From Takakia lepidozioides (taxonomy: Eukaryota > Streptophyta > Takakiopsida > Takakiales > Takakiaceae): 64,000 nt of DNA. The notes beneath the pieces were generated by a model that saw only the letters and a program-made list of their open reading frames with translations, had not been told where the DNA came from and made no database searches. The first letter of the stretch is position 1, and every line of letters begins with the position of its first letter. A program made the position numbers and the translations under genes. Of this stretch, positions 34,420-44,898 are shown piece by piece. The stretch spans positions 8,990,001 through 9,054,000 of the forward strand of contig CM060734.1 of assembly GCA_030704615.1 (NCBI GenBank). Reading direction: 5' to 3'.

Positions 34420-35793
34420 CACTACTGCAGAAGGGGTGGGGGGTGGGGTTTAGCGACGCACAACCCCCCGCGCCCCATTTCCCATGCGACGCAACAACCG
34501 CGGCGGTTTTTGCGACGCCTGGAGCGTCGCAGAAATTTTTGCGATGCCCAGAGCGTCGCAAGGCGGCAGAGGAATTGACCAATTTGGCCAAGTCCGTGGC
34601 TGCGACGCCCTCAGGTTTGCTCTTGGAGGGCAAAAGCGTCGTTGTTTTATTGCGACGCCGTTGCCGTCGCTTGGGAAGCGACGACTCGGGCGTCGCAGAG
34701 CGATGCCATTTTGGCCAAGTCCATTTTTGCGACGCCTAGGGCGTCGCAGGGTCAGTCTGAAAAAATAAAATAAAAATAAAAAATAAAATCGCAGATTAAC
34801 TTTTCCGGGAATTTCCAAGGACCAAAAGTACTTGAAAATCCATATCTCCCACCCCGCAGGTCCAAAAATCATGAGAATAAGCCGGTGCATCCCTACTACC
34901 GTAGTACCTTGGCAACTTCGACACCGAGACCCGATGCTCTACGTTTTACCAAGTGGGTTGCCGCCACGAACAGGAGTGTATCATAGGATTAATATTTCAA
35001 AGATTGTTGAAGTTTTTGGAAATTGATTTTGTGAAAGTAAGGAACTTTGTGAATGATAATAAAGCATATTTAGGAATATTCCATATGTTGAAATGAAATT
35101 CTCAAAATAAAATAAATATTCGACATATGATTGTTGATCTTGCCAAGGTACTACGGTATACATATATCCAATCATTGTCCGAGGAAAGCCCAAAAAAAAC
35201 TTGAAAACAAACAAATTAACTATTTGAAAAATTCCCCCTCGGTTAGCCTTACGGCCTCCCTGGTGGTTATTTTTTCCACCTTTTGTGAACTCTATTTTAT
35301 TTAATTTGATTAAAAGGGCCACTGTCCTCTTTCCATTTTTTTTTTAAAAAAAAATCAATTGAAATTTTCCATGAATTTATTTAGTAATATATCCAATCAT
35401 TGTTCCAAGAAGGCCCACTTTGCTATTTTTCACCAATTTCCAGCGACCATGTGTGAAGAGTTGAAAAAAACCCTTGAAAACAAACAAACAAACAACCTTG
35501 CTTCGAGAAAACCAATTATTTCCAAGGCGTCGCATGCAGGGATGTGGCCAAACTTGCAGTCCCTGGGTCGCACCAATGTGTTTTTTTTCAAATTTTCAAA
35601 ATAACAGGAGTGGCTACTGAGTTTTGCTGGAAATAGCCATATTTTCTGTTTATCCACTATATTTTGGACAGAATCATCCTCATCTGTACTTTCGTCCATG
35701 TATATCATCCATATTAGATGAATTAATCATTCAAGATTTATATTTTTTTGGAGAGATTTGGCGATTTCATCCATGAGAAAATAGGGAATTTAC

Positions 35794-36881
35794 CAGTGTT
35801 GTGCGGGTATATTGATTTCAATATACCCTTAGGGTATAAGTAAATTATTTTTGTCAAATCATTTACCCTCCGGGTATGGATAAATTGAAATCTCAAAAAA
35901 TTATTTACCCTCCGGGTATGGGTAAATTAACTTTTCAGATTTCTATATAACCCCCGGGTATGGATATACATGCCAAAATATACCCTGAGGGTATGAATAG
36001 TTTTCGGGTATGGATAGTTATTTCCATTAATATATAATTTAATGGTTTTAAAGAATATATGATGTTCTTCAATATGTACAAAACACAAATAAAAACAATC
36101 TATGGTAAAAGAGAAAATTGATAAGATATTGCATAATATTTTGGTGTTAATTTCCAATGCAAGATGGAGGAGGTTTGAGATTATAAAAAAAGCACATCGG
36201 CTGGTAGCTCAGCTGGTAAGTGCACAGTGTGTGTTACTTAGGTGGTTCGGGGTTCGAACCCGCTGCCCTGCCCCGTGTGTGGGATTGTTGTGTGACGGTA
36301 TATCTGGGCTTTGATCGTACCGTAGGTCTCATGGCCCATAAATGAAAGGGGGTTAATCTTTCCCCCTCCTCAAGGGCGTGAATTGTGGGCTGTCACTCCC
36401 AGATTTCCTTAAATAAATAAATAAATAAAAACCCCTCAAGGACCTAAATTGTGGGCTGTCAGGTTTCCTTATATATATATATATATATATATATGCGAGA
36501 TCTGAAGAGGTATTGTTTGGATTATATGACATTTAAGGAATGATATATATCTAACATTTGTTTTAGTTGTGCTTGGAGCTTTCTTATAGCTCAAGGCTCC
36601 CTAACAACACAACAAAAAGAGAAAAGACCTAGCACATAAAGGCTATGAAGGCACATAAAGGCCCTTATATACCCTGATTAGATATACCCTTCATTTTAAC
36701 ATATACCCTTCAGGAAAGTAGGGTATATTGAGGGTCTTGATGTAGGGTAAATATAAGGATAAGGGTATATCATAAAAATATACCCTGATATAAGGGTATA
36801 CATCCGGGTACCTAAACTTGCCACACCAGGGTATACATATATCGGGTATATCAGGGTAATTCATATACCCGCCCAACACTG
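35794..36881. mobile_element. hAT-type non-autonomous element with perfect 8-bp target duplication
   Basis: The termini are CAGTGTTGTGCGGGTATA on the left and TATACCCGCCCAACACTG on the right, one base different in length. Both are flanked by the same 8 bases, GAATTTAC (35786-35793 and 36882-36889), as hAT transposition makes. The ends are dense in GGGTATA / TATACCC motifs in both orientations, which probably serve as transposase-binding sites. The 1,088-bp interior has no transposase. A SINE occupies 36197-36431, inserted after the hAT family formed. Confidence 0.92.
36197..36431 (+). mobile_element. tRNA-derived SINE with (TAAA)n tail
   Basis: The head is tRNA-like: A box TAGCTCAGCTGG at 36205-36216 and B box GGTTCGAACCC at 36251-36261, giving normal Pol III promoter spacing. 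A unique body of about 140 bp follows and ends in TAAATAAATAAATAAATAAAA. Directly after it (36432-36470) the last part of the body (CCTCAAGG..AATTGTGGGCTGTCA) is repeated and ends in a TA run, so a second, 5'-truncated copy or a dimer lies behind it. Clear target duplications were not found. SINEs rely on LINE machinery for movement. Confidence 0.85.
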
Positions 36882-37587
36882 GAATTTACGACAGAATATT
36901 TGATTTTTTTCTATGAGGTCGAAAAAGTGCAAAATTTCGCCAGAAATATAAACACTGGGTCGCATTATGACGCCCGAGGTGTCATTTTCAAAGCGACGGA
37001 GACAGTTTTTTTTTTTAATTTGATTAATAGGGCCTCTGTTCCCTTTCTTTTATTTAAGAAAAAAAAAACGGAAACAAGAGTGACCTAGGTATGGACTTTG
37101 CCAAAATGGCAAGGATCGTTCCCATTGCGACGTCTATGGCATCGCAGTAAATCCGCGACGTTTTTTCTTTTTCTTTTTTTTTTCCCCCCAGACTGACCCT
37201 GCGACGCTTTGGGCATCGCAGAAATGGACTTGGCCAAAATGGCAGTCCCTGGGTCGCTCTGCGACGCGTAAGGCGTCGTTCCCATTGCGACTGTCTTGGC
37301 GTCGATTACCTGCACATAATGAACCATCGTGGTTTCATTCATCCACTCATGGTTTCATTAATTTCATGTGCGGCACAGGAGTGTGGTTGTGGCGGGACCA
37401 AGGGTGGCATAGGGGGTCGCACATGGTGGGGGCAAACCCCTAACGGCGGGGTCAGTCTGGGCTGGGTGAGCCACCCCGGGGCGCGCGCAGGGGGGAGAGA
37501 GGGGGGCGAGTCTATTGGGCCACAAAACACACTTGAAATATGTAGATAAATAATTAATTATTATCAAGCATTTGTAGAAGCAAGCGG

Positions 37588-37680
37588 ACTAGTGTGATGG
37601 TAAAGAGCAACATGGGACAATGTGAGATTTGCTGCTCAAATCCTGGCAGGTGACATTGTGGCGGTAATGTGTGTTAATTA
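37588..37680 (+). repeat. Degenerate tRNA-like SINE head
   Basis: A-box-like TAGTGTGATGG at 37590-37600 and B-box-like TGCTCAAATCC at 37633-37643 have the right spacing for a Pol III promoter. The sequence differs from the SINE at 36197, so it would be another family. No tail was recognised. Confidence 0.45.
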
Positions 37681-37714
37681 TAAAGATACATTTTGTGTGA
37701 GGGTCTAAAGGTTG

Positions 37715-37905
37715 GAGTTAGGCGTCGCAGTTGGAGTCCGTTGTTGGTCAGGCGCTCACCAGTCCGCCAGACTGAGTCAGTCAGTTCGTCGCAATCACCA
37801 GTCGTGATCAGTCCGCTTGCCAATCGCCAGTCCGCTCGCCCTCCGTCGGTCAGTCCGCTCGCCAGTTGGAATCAATCTGTTGAGGGTTGGACCAATCCGC
37901 TAGAA
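37715..37905 (+). repeat. Degenerate CAGTCCGCTCGCC minisatellite
   Basis: CAGTCCGC(C/T)(C/T)GCC-like words recur at least seven times with irregular spacing, mixed with CAATCACCAGTC. Non-coding. Confidence 0.55.
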
Positions 37906-38160
37906 GGTCGCCGCCGTTAACGAAACTAGGATTAGAAAAAAATTCAGAATGTAGACCCGGTAAAAGGGGGGTGGGTTCATGAGCTCACCCCATGGGCCGT
38001 ATTGGCGGGGCCCATAGCTGCATTCAAGTCCCAATTATTAAAAAATGAGAGGCTGTCAATATACTAAGCAAGGTAGTTTATTTGTTGTTTTCAAGTGTTT
38101 TTTTCAAACTCTTCACAAATGAAGTGGGCTTTCCTCGGACAATTAATTGGATATACTAAT

Positions 38161-39591
38161 AGTCAATAAGTTCATGGAAAAAAATAAAGGTTCAATGGTA
38201 AAAATTGTACAATGTTAGTTCAATGGAGGACGTTTCGTGGGATTTTGTGTGTCAAAACTCAACGGGCAATGTTGGTGTTTCCGAAGAGGGTTGTTTTGGA
38301 GAGATTATTACAATGACTGCCCCTAACAATCAAATTGAAACCCATTGTACTTTCGGAGAGGTCCCTCATCAACGTAGCCAAAAAATGATAATTTTTGCTC
38401 CAGAGCAACCTTCATCTCCTTCATTCTGTGGCATCTATCCACGAGGGCAGGCAAAAATTCTCCTCTTTTAACTGTTAATAGATGGTAGGAAAATCATTAC
38501 CATGTTTCACCATGCGCATCTCTTTCATACACCTGGTTTCGGAGCTCCTTCATCAGATTAGGTTGACATTTGTAACAACATGTTGATGAAGACTTCACTT
38601 CATTAATTCCAGTCATTGACTATGTCACCCATCCAAATGGGCTCCCAAGAAACCTTTCCACATGAACCTCTGCACCGTGAGCCCCAACAGAGATGAGCCA
38701 TTTCACAATTCTGACTTGACTTTTATTCTCATGTGTTTCTGAACAATAAAACCTTTTGGCGGCTTCATATGTATGGGTTGTCATGTTTACCAACATCAAT
38801 CATTAGTGAATCATCAAATCATCAATCATCACGCAATTGAACACCAAAAGCTTCAACGATCCTTGGTCTGCCGTGGAGACAATGCAAAAAAACAGGCAAG
38901 CATTCTCTATGCATTCCATCCCAACCATTCAAGTGGGTGAAAAGGGATATCGACATAAGATTCTTTATAACATGGGCCAATTCTTGAACTCGTCATTGTA
39001 GATAGAAGTGGATATGAAGGAAGCGGCAGCTTGCAGGGATGCATGCGATACGTGTTTCTCGGGGTTCGTGTCATGTATATATGACATTCTTCTCCGATAA
39101 TTTGGGTACAGCAAAAGTCTTGAATGATTATAAGATTAATGTAGAGTATAATTCCAAGAAAAGAAATTCTTCTATTGTACGTTCTTGGCACATCTCTCAA
39201 CAAGCATCCATAAGGGTTGTGCGGAGGCCAGGCTTGGTCGATATATCTGGATGGGACCAGCACTCAACTTCCATTGGAGGCTCCACATCAGGGACGATAG
39301 GGGAGGAAAATATCGATGATACTCTGACTTTTGCAGCATTTAAAGCTTATGACGCCTCGGTCTGGGTATCAGACAATGGCAGCAGGGTTTTCTTGTGGGC
39401 GAGTGTTCTAATTTCATATAAAATTTTGTAGTCTCGAGGCTGGGCGGAGCTCCGCCTCTCACCTCTCTCTCCGCAAAATCCCGTAGTCATGGCTATCTCT
39501 TCTAGGGTATCGCTATATTTTTCGTTTTTACTAGGTCGGTTCACCCTATCTTAAGCGGTTCCGCGTTTCTCAGCTTTCTCCAAGTTTAGCT
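38161..39591. other. No supported gene
   Basis: Short frames at 38205-38471 and 39039-39431 have no family signal. 39440-39590 is pyrimidine-rich and could be a leader for the ORF that follows. Confidence 0.35.
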
Positions 39592-40720
39592 ATGATCGCC
39601 GCCATGGCCAAGATAGAGGGCTCTCACGCTGCTGCGCAGCGTCTGTGCCCCGATCAGAGCAGTAGTCTCTATGACCCACCAAAAGTCTTACACGAGGAGC
39701 AGAACGTCTTTTTTAAGCTCTATATTGATACTTTTAGTGGGATTTATGGTATCTCACTCTCCCCTCAACGCTGCACAGATCACCCCAGTCTCCAAAGGGG
39801 GGTCCTTGCGGGGAAGCGGTATCATTCATGTTATGACGAGGACCCGGCACGCCAGTGGACCCTCTCCCACCCCACCATTCTATCTCGGACTGGCAAGTGT
39901 AGAGGAGAAAGCAACGAAGACCACTCTTCGCCCCCAACGACTTACCCTATCTGCAGAGGCTGCTAGGCACCTCCCCGAAAGACTATCGGCCCACCTCTCT
40001 CATAGACAAGGTATCTCTTATAATCTCTGGTGTCAATGTTTCATTATTCACAGCCACAAGCCTTGGCTCTCAGGGACAACATCGTTTCTACTGGAGCAAG
40101 AAGGTGCCCCTGGCGGCACACGGATGAACTACCCTCATGTGCCCAACTCATCTGACACGGAGTTTGACCCCCCCCCCCTACACTTACATGCCACGCGCCT
40201 GATCCAACACGCGGCCGTGTTCCACACCCTGCAGCAGATGGGCATCCACGGCGCTCCCTTGGTTTACATGCTCGAGTGCCCCATGTACCCGCCCCCCATG
40301 CTACCCTGGAGGAATCACTATGTCTGCGATCGCCCAAGACAACCAGCAACGAGCCTGGAGTCCTGGAATGCACCTCGAACACCACCGAGACCGCAAGACG
40401 ACATGCCCGATGTTTGCTCATCCAACTGCTGATGCAATCCGCTTGACAACCCCCGTATCTGGTGCACCAACCCGCAAATCTACTATGAACTACACGACGA
40501 CATGGCATCGCCAAACAGTCAAGTCACGCGTCTCCCGCAATGTCTGTACACGTCTCTCGCTAAAGTACAAAGCTCTCACACTACATTTCTTTCTACTCAA
40601 GCTTACACAAGGTACCTCAACTCCCTATACTTCATATTTCTCACAACATGTCAATTTGTATCCCGTCCATCTCTACCCTACAACACACTCCCACGTTGTG
40701 CCTCCGAAGGAAAAGTGAGC
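39592..40720 (+). pseudogene. Degenerate ORF, possibly retroelement ORF1, unrecognised
   Basis: Three overlapping frames look like one decayed coding region: 39592-39830 (MIAAMAKIEGSHAAAQRL, VFFKLYIDTFSGIYG), 39740-40430 (LNAAQITPVSKGG, YNLWCQCFIIHSHKPWLSG, LQQMGIHGAPLVYML) and 40430-40720 (NPRIWCTNPQIYYELHDDM). The last block recalls the Cys/Trp segment of the LINE-D ORF1 (CKNPSIYTQWCNKPPC). I do not recognise a named family; ORF1 or gag is an inference. Confidence 0.4.
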
Positions 40721-43364
40721 GCGGCGTGGAGCAGCGCATGAGGGAATTTAATGCGCCCCCATCCGACAAAAATCTCATGCCCCCACGATTTTCTAAGCCT
40801 CAAACCATGGCCAGGGCCGTTGACATGCCCCGTGGCAGTTAACTTGTGTGCACCCCATCTACACTTGTTCTTTTGGATTTTTCTAAAATCAATTCACAAT
40901 TCATGTTCACCTTTGGCCAGCAGGATTGCACCCGAAGGAAAGTGCATTTGGTTACAATGTGAAGGATGTAGAAAATTTTTCTCTGTCACTGCCAAGTGCA
41001 CCCCCCTAATTGCACATAAAACCAGCTAGTAGATTTGTTTGGAATCCAATTTCAGGGGCGACTCTAACCACCAAGGACTCTAACCCACCAAGGAATCTGT
41101 CTGAGTTGGTCCGGGACTAAGCAAAAAAAATTGTGATGGTAAATTTCCTTGGTCAAAGTGATTTTTTCTGTTCACATTTGCTTGGACTTGATAAATCCAC
41201 CATGGTAATTCGTTATAATCTCCCTAAATTGATGGTCATTTCTTTTGAAATTTGGTTAGTAGCTGCGTGGAGTAGGTAAGAACCAGTTAGTACGGTTCAA
41301 TTAATACAGAAGATCATTTAGTGCAAAGTTGTTATCTAACAGCTCCCCATCTCTACACCTATGCAAGGTTGGTGCAGAATGTAGTGCGGAATACCTCCTT
41401 TCTACATGGGACCAAACCTTCCCAAGGAAGCAAAGCCTCTAATGCTGATCCAGCTCCACCTCCTACCTGGGTCTCTAACTGCTAACTGAATGCACTGATA
41501 CCTGGAATAGTACCCATTCCGTCACAACTGGAAATTTTCCTCTTGCATTAGCACCTTGTGCAATCAAAGCACCTAAAATCACAAATCCATGCTCAGGTGT
41601 AGTTTGTTTCTTTAGTAGCGATACACTTGTATAGTTCTAGTATACAACTCTTGTAGAGCATCTTCCTTCTCCTGAAGTCACTCGTATTACAGTAGATCAA
41701 TATCCCTATGATGCAAGGATGTACAGTGTGCAAGAACCAATAACAACTACCGTATCTTCCTACCCACAAGCCTTAGGTTGTTAACTGGAGTCTGGGGCCG
41801 TTCCATTTATATCAGTTATTAGGGGCCTATGCTAGGTTCAACCCGTACCCTCGACTGTATATCCCTTGCCCATACTTCCCCCACACTCCCCAAGATCTGC
41901 TCCCCCAATATCGATTGGACCCCGCAACCTCCATCCTCCAAAAGCTCAATGATACCTGCCCCTCTCAATCTTCACATGTTGCGCTGAATACAATCTTTTA
42001 TGTTGTCGAACCTGTTGGCAGTGGGCACTGTCATGACCAAGAGGAACTCATCAGCACAACTCCACAGGCTCGTGGTGTAAGTAACAGTAGGTAGGTCGTA
42101 AATCATAATCGCATTGGTCCTGCATTGTCCCATATCGATTGCACGTAGTCTACATCGCGCAAGATACTTAGGGTTACTTTCCATGTAAACCCGTTCTCGT
42201 TATATGACGTCATCCAAAAATGGGTTTGACCACGGGTCATATCCATTGACCACGGGTCACATCCACTCACACCCCTTTCCATGCACCACCGTGGAACAGG
42301 ACCCGTAATTAACCTTGACACCTTATGTATTGATTTTATATCAACTATAACGTGCATTCACTTTTCCTGACTGAATTTCTCTTTAAAAAAAATAGATCAT
42401 CTATCCTCCGTCATTGGTGCCAAAACAACCTACTTTCATGTAGGGAAACTGCATGATGATATATAAGGTTCAACAATTTTCTTGTTAAGGCATAAAAACG
42501 CAACTACATGCATTTGGGAAGCCACAGTGTAGTAAACCCAACATAGTTAAGGACCAAAAACATCCCGATCACATTTCAATAGTAACAAAAGCACCATCAA
42601 TGTGGATTCTTGTAGTAGGTCTTCATCATGCCAAGCTAGTTATCGACACATGTATGTCATCCCTGAATACGGAACGTGATTTTTCTTCCATTCAACATGT
42701 TTTTTCATGAGCTTGTTCTTTTTTCTCTTCATAACAACAAAAGTTGTCTTTTGTCGCTAGCAAGAATCACCGAGCAAAATCACCTGTGTCCTAAGTCACT
42801 AAAAAAATCACCAGATTATCAAAGGTGCATCTGTATGTGCATGTACTCGTGATCGTGTCGCATAATGGACACTCTAGGCTGCAATCACCATGTGAGTGGT
42901 CTCGGCAACTCCGAAAACCACTACATCTCTAGTTGAATGTCATATAAAAGCACATGACTGGCGCTATGATGGCATTGCATGTCAAACAAGCCCCTGCACA
43001 CTGCCATTGATCACCTCATGCCTATGTGATTGACACTTCACGTCGCATCGATCCATCGAAGCAAGAAATGAGGTAAACATTGTGAACTTCACGTGACATT
43101 ATATTAAGACAATACCTCAAAACCATCCCATACAATGCAAAATCTCACGAGTCCTTAACTTCCATGATCGGAACAAAAATACAAGCATGTGCATATGGTT
43201 CCCCTGCAGCTAACTTAAACCTCACTTCACGCCACCAGCCTTCCTCAGGCTGTAAGTATTGTACGTTGTACAATCTTCATATCTGGAAATTTTGTCATAA
43301 ATCGCAAGAAGAACAAAGTTTGCATGCAATACATGCAATGATATTAGTTTTCATCATTGTGCCC
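40721..43364. other. No supported gene
   Basis: A long, mostly AT-rich stretch. A minus-strand pair of overlapping frames at 42357-41972 has some coding character but no family I can name. No repeats of note apart from short CCATTGACCACGGGTCA duplications near 42220-42262. Confidence 0.35.
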
Positions 43365-43860
43365 TCACCACATTGTCCTCGACCTTGTGTCATGACCCAT
43401 GGAGGATTTGACTGACCATGAACCCAAACGGACCTCTTGTGTGTGCTGCTTGTGTCTGTAGCCCGGTAATGTCGGATTGGTCCATGAGAACCACCACGGT
43501 GCAGCTGAGCAAGCAGAGATTGAAACATGACCTGCTAAGACCAAGCTGACTCTTCGAAGAACCTTATAAACAGCAGGAAGAATACCAAATCATGGTACTA
43601 ACAGTCGCCAAGAGCCCACATTTGCAGGATGGACAAACTTCTTCACATCGTACATTGAGAGAAAGCCACACCTTGCGATTGCAATTGTCCATCGTGAAGG
43701 TGGCCAGCCACTTCGTGGTAGTTCTCATGGACCAATCTGACATTACCTGACTACAGACACAAGCAGCACACATAAGAGGTCATTTTGGGTTGATGGTCGG
43801 TCAAATCCTCCATGGGTCATGACACAAGGTCAAGGTCGACAATGTGGTGAAGGCACCTTC
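43365..43860. repeat. ~150-bp inverted repeat with ~195-bp spacer
   Basis: The left arm (about 43365-43512) and right arm (about 43706-43857) are reverse complements with roughly 10% difference. Both contain CCATGGAGGATTTGAC / GTCAAATCCTCCATGG and TTGTGTCATGACCC / GGGTCATGACACAA. Parts of this unit recur at 49690-49780 and 50020-50090. A transcript would fold into a long hairpin. Confidence 0.75.
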
Positions 43861-43889
43861 TTCTTCAACCTATTTCTGCCTGTTTTACC

Positions 43890-44898
43890 CTCTCATCAGA
43901 CTCGGCCCTGAGATGCATATTGAATTCTGTAAGTTAGCTCGTTGAGTGGATCTGTGGTGGTTAGGAGTGACTTTGACAAGTTACTGCCGATGTGGCAGCA
44001 GGGAAGTATCCAAAAACAGATAACATAGATGAGGAGAAGATCGTTGGTGGATCTATGGTGGTTTTGGAGTGATTTTGATATGTTACTGTAGGTAGGGTTA
44101 GGGCGTTAGTGTCAGCTGCTTCAGCTGCTAGCTGCAGCAAGGCTGAGGATGTATTCACGATTTGTACACATGCATGGATAGCTCAAGGAGTGCAGGGATA
44201 GATTGTGCCTGGGGGGTGCACTCTTTATAAAATGTCCGTATCACGTGCGTTCGCCGCCTAATAAAAAAAACCCCCTGTATACGGGTCCTTGGATCATTTA
44301 TACCCCCTCTGTACATACATTTTGAAGATTATAAAACCCCCTCCTGTAAATATATAGAAAATTTTAATTTTTAAAAAATACCCCCTTCTGTATGTATATT
44401 TCCCTTTTCAATAATTAAAAAATACCCTCAAATATGTATATGTATGTTTTAATATTATATCAAGTTTATTCATTTAAAAATAGAATAAAACCTAATAAAT
44501 TAATTAAAAAAATTGTTTGCCCTCCATAAAACTTGTTGTGGAATCTCACTTTGAACAATAATCAGATGCCAAGAAGAAAGGGACATTGTCAATGCCCTAT
44601 GTGCAAGAGGCCTGAAGAAAGTTTCTATTTTCTGATATGCAGTCCTGGGTATTTCATCAGAGAGTGACCCTCTTGAAGACCAAGACCTAGTCACTGCACC
44701 TATGTTCATCAACTAGGACAGTTTCTGAAATTGTTCTACAGTTTCAACCTTCGCAAGGTCCAATTATGTTCAAAACCTACTGTTGAGAATTCCTCTCCAA
44801 AAAGAGATTTCGTGCGCCTTTGCTGCCACTGTTGGAGTCCAACCTGACTCGCAGTTGACAGAGTTCAATACATTCAATTAGATGACAAGCATTTCATT
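43890..44898 (+). repeat. Dispersed repeat and CCCCCTCCTGTA minisatellite
   Basis: 43900-44210 matches 50740-51130 in the same orientation (TTGAATTCTGTAAGTTA, GGAGTGACTTTGACA, CAGGGAAGTATCCA). At 44250-44440 a short unit, CCCCCTCCTGTAAATATA-like, repeats about four times; it recurs at 50405-50500, and the adjoining GGGGGGTGCACTC appears inverted there. 44500-44712 may hold a LINE remnant. No gene. Confidence 0.5.

Larger units (their letters stand above)
34420..38160 (+). mobile_element. CACTA-like DNA transposon, non-autonomous, right end lost
   Basis: The left terminus is CACTACTGCAGAAGGGG at 34420, the usual CACTA start. It is followed at 34454-34760 by many subterminal motifs GCGACGCC / GGCGTCGC in both orientations. 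The inverted counterpart lies at 36950-37305 (GCGACGC..GGCATCGCAG), and both blocks share CAGGGTCAGTCTGA / TCAGACTGACCCTG next to an A/T-rich run. A further inverted match is 35390-35490 against 38065-38160. No right CAC terminus (AGTAGTG) was found, so that end is deleted or rearranged. No transposase is encoded. The hAT at 35794-36881 lies within it. Confidence 0.65.

Noticed and set aside
37319-37549. GC-rich frames on both strands near 37.4 kb
   Set aside because: Composition-driven frames in a region just outside the CACTA-like right end, with no family signal.
41972-42357. Overlapping minus-strand frames with some coding character
   Set aside because: I briefly compared them with adaptor-complex subunits, but no motif order matches. 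Left unassigned.
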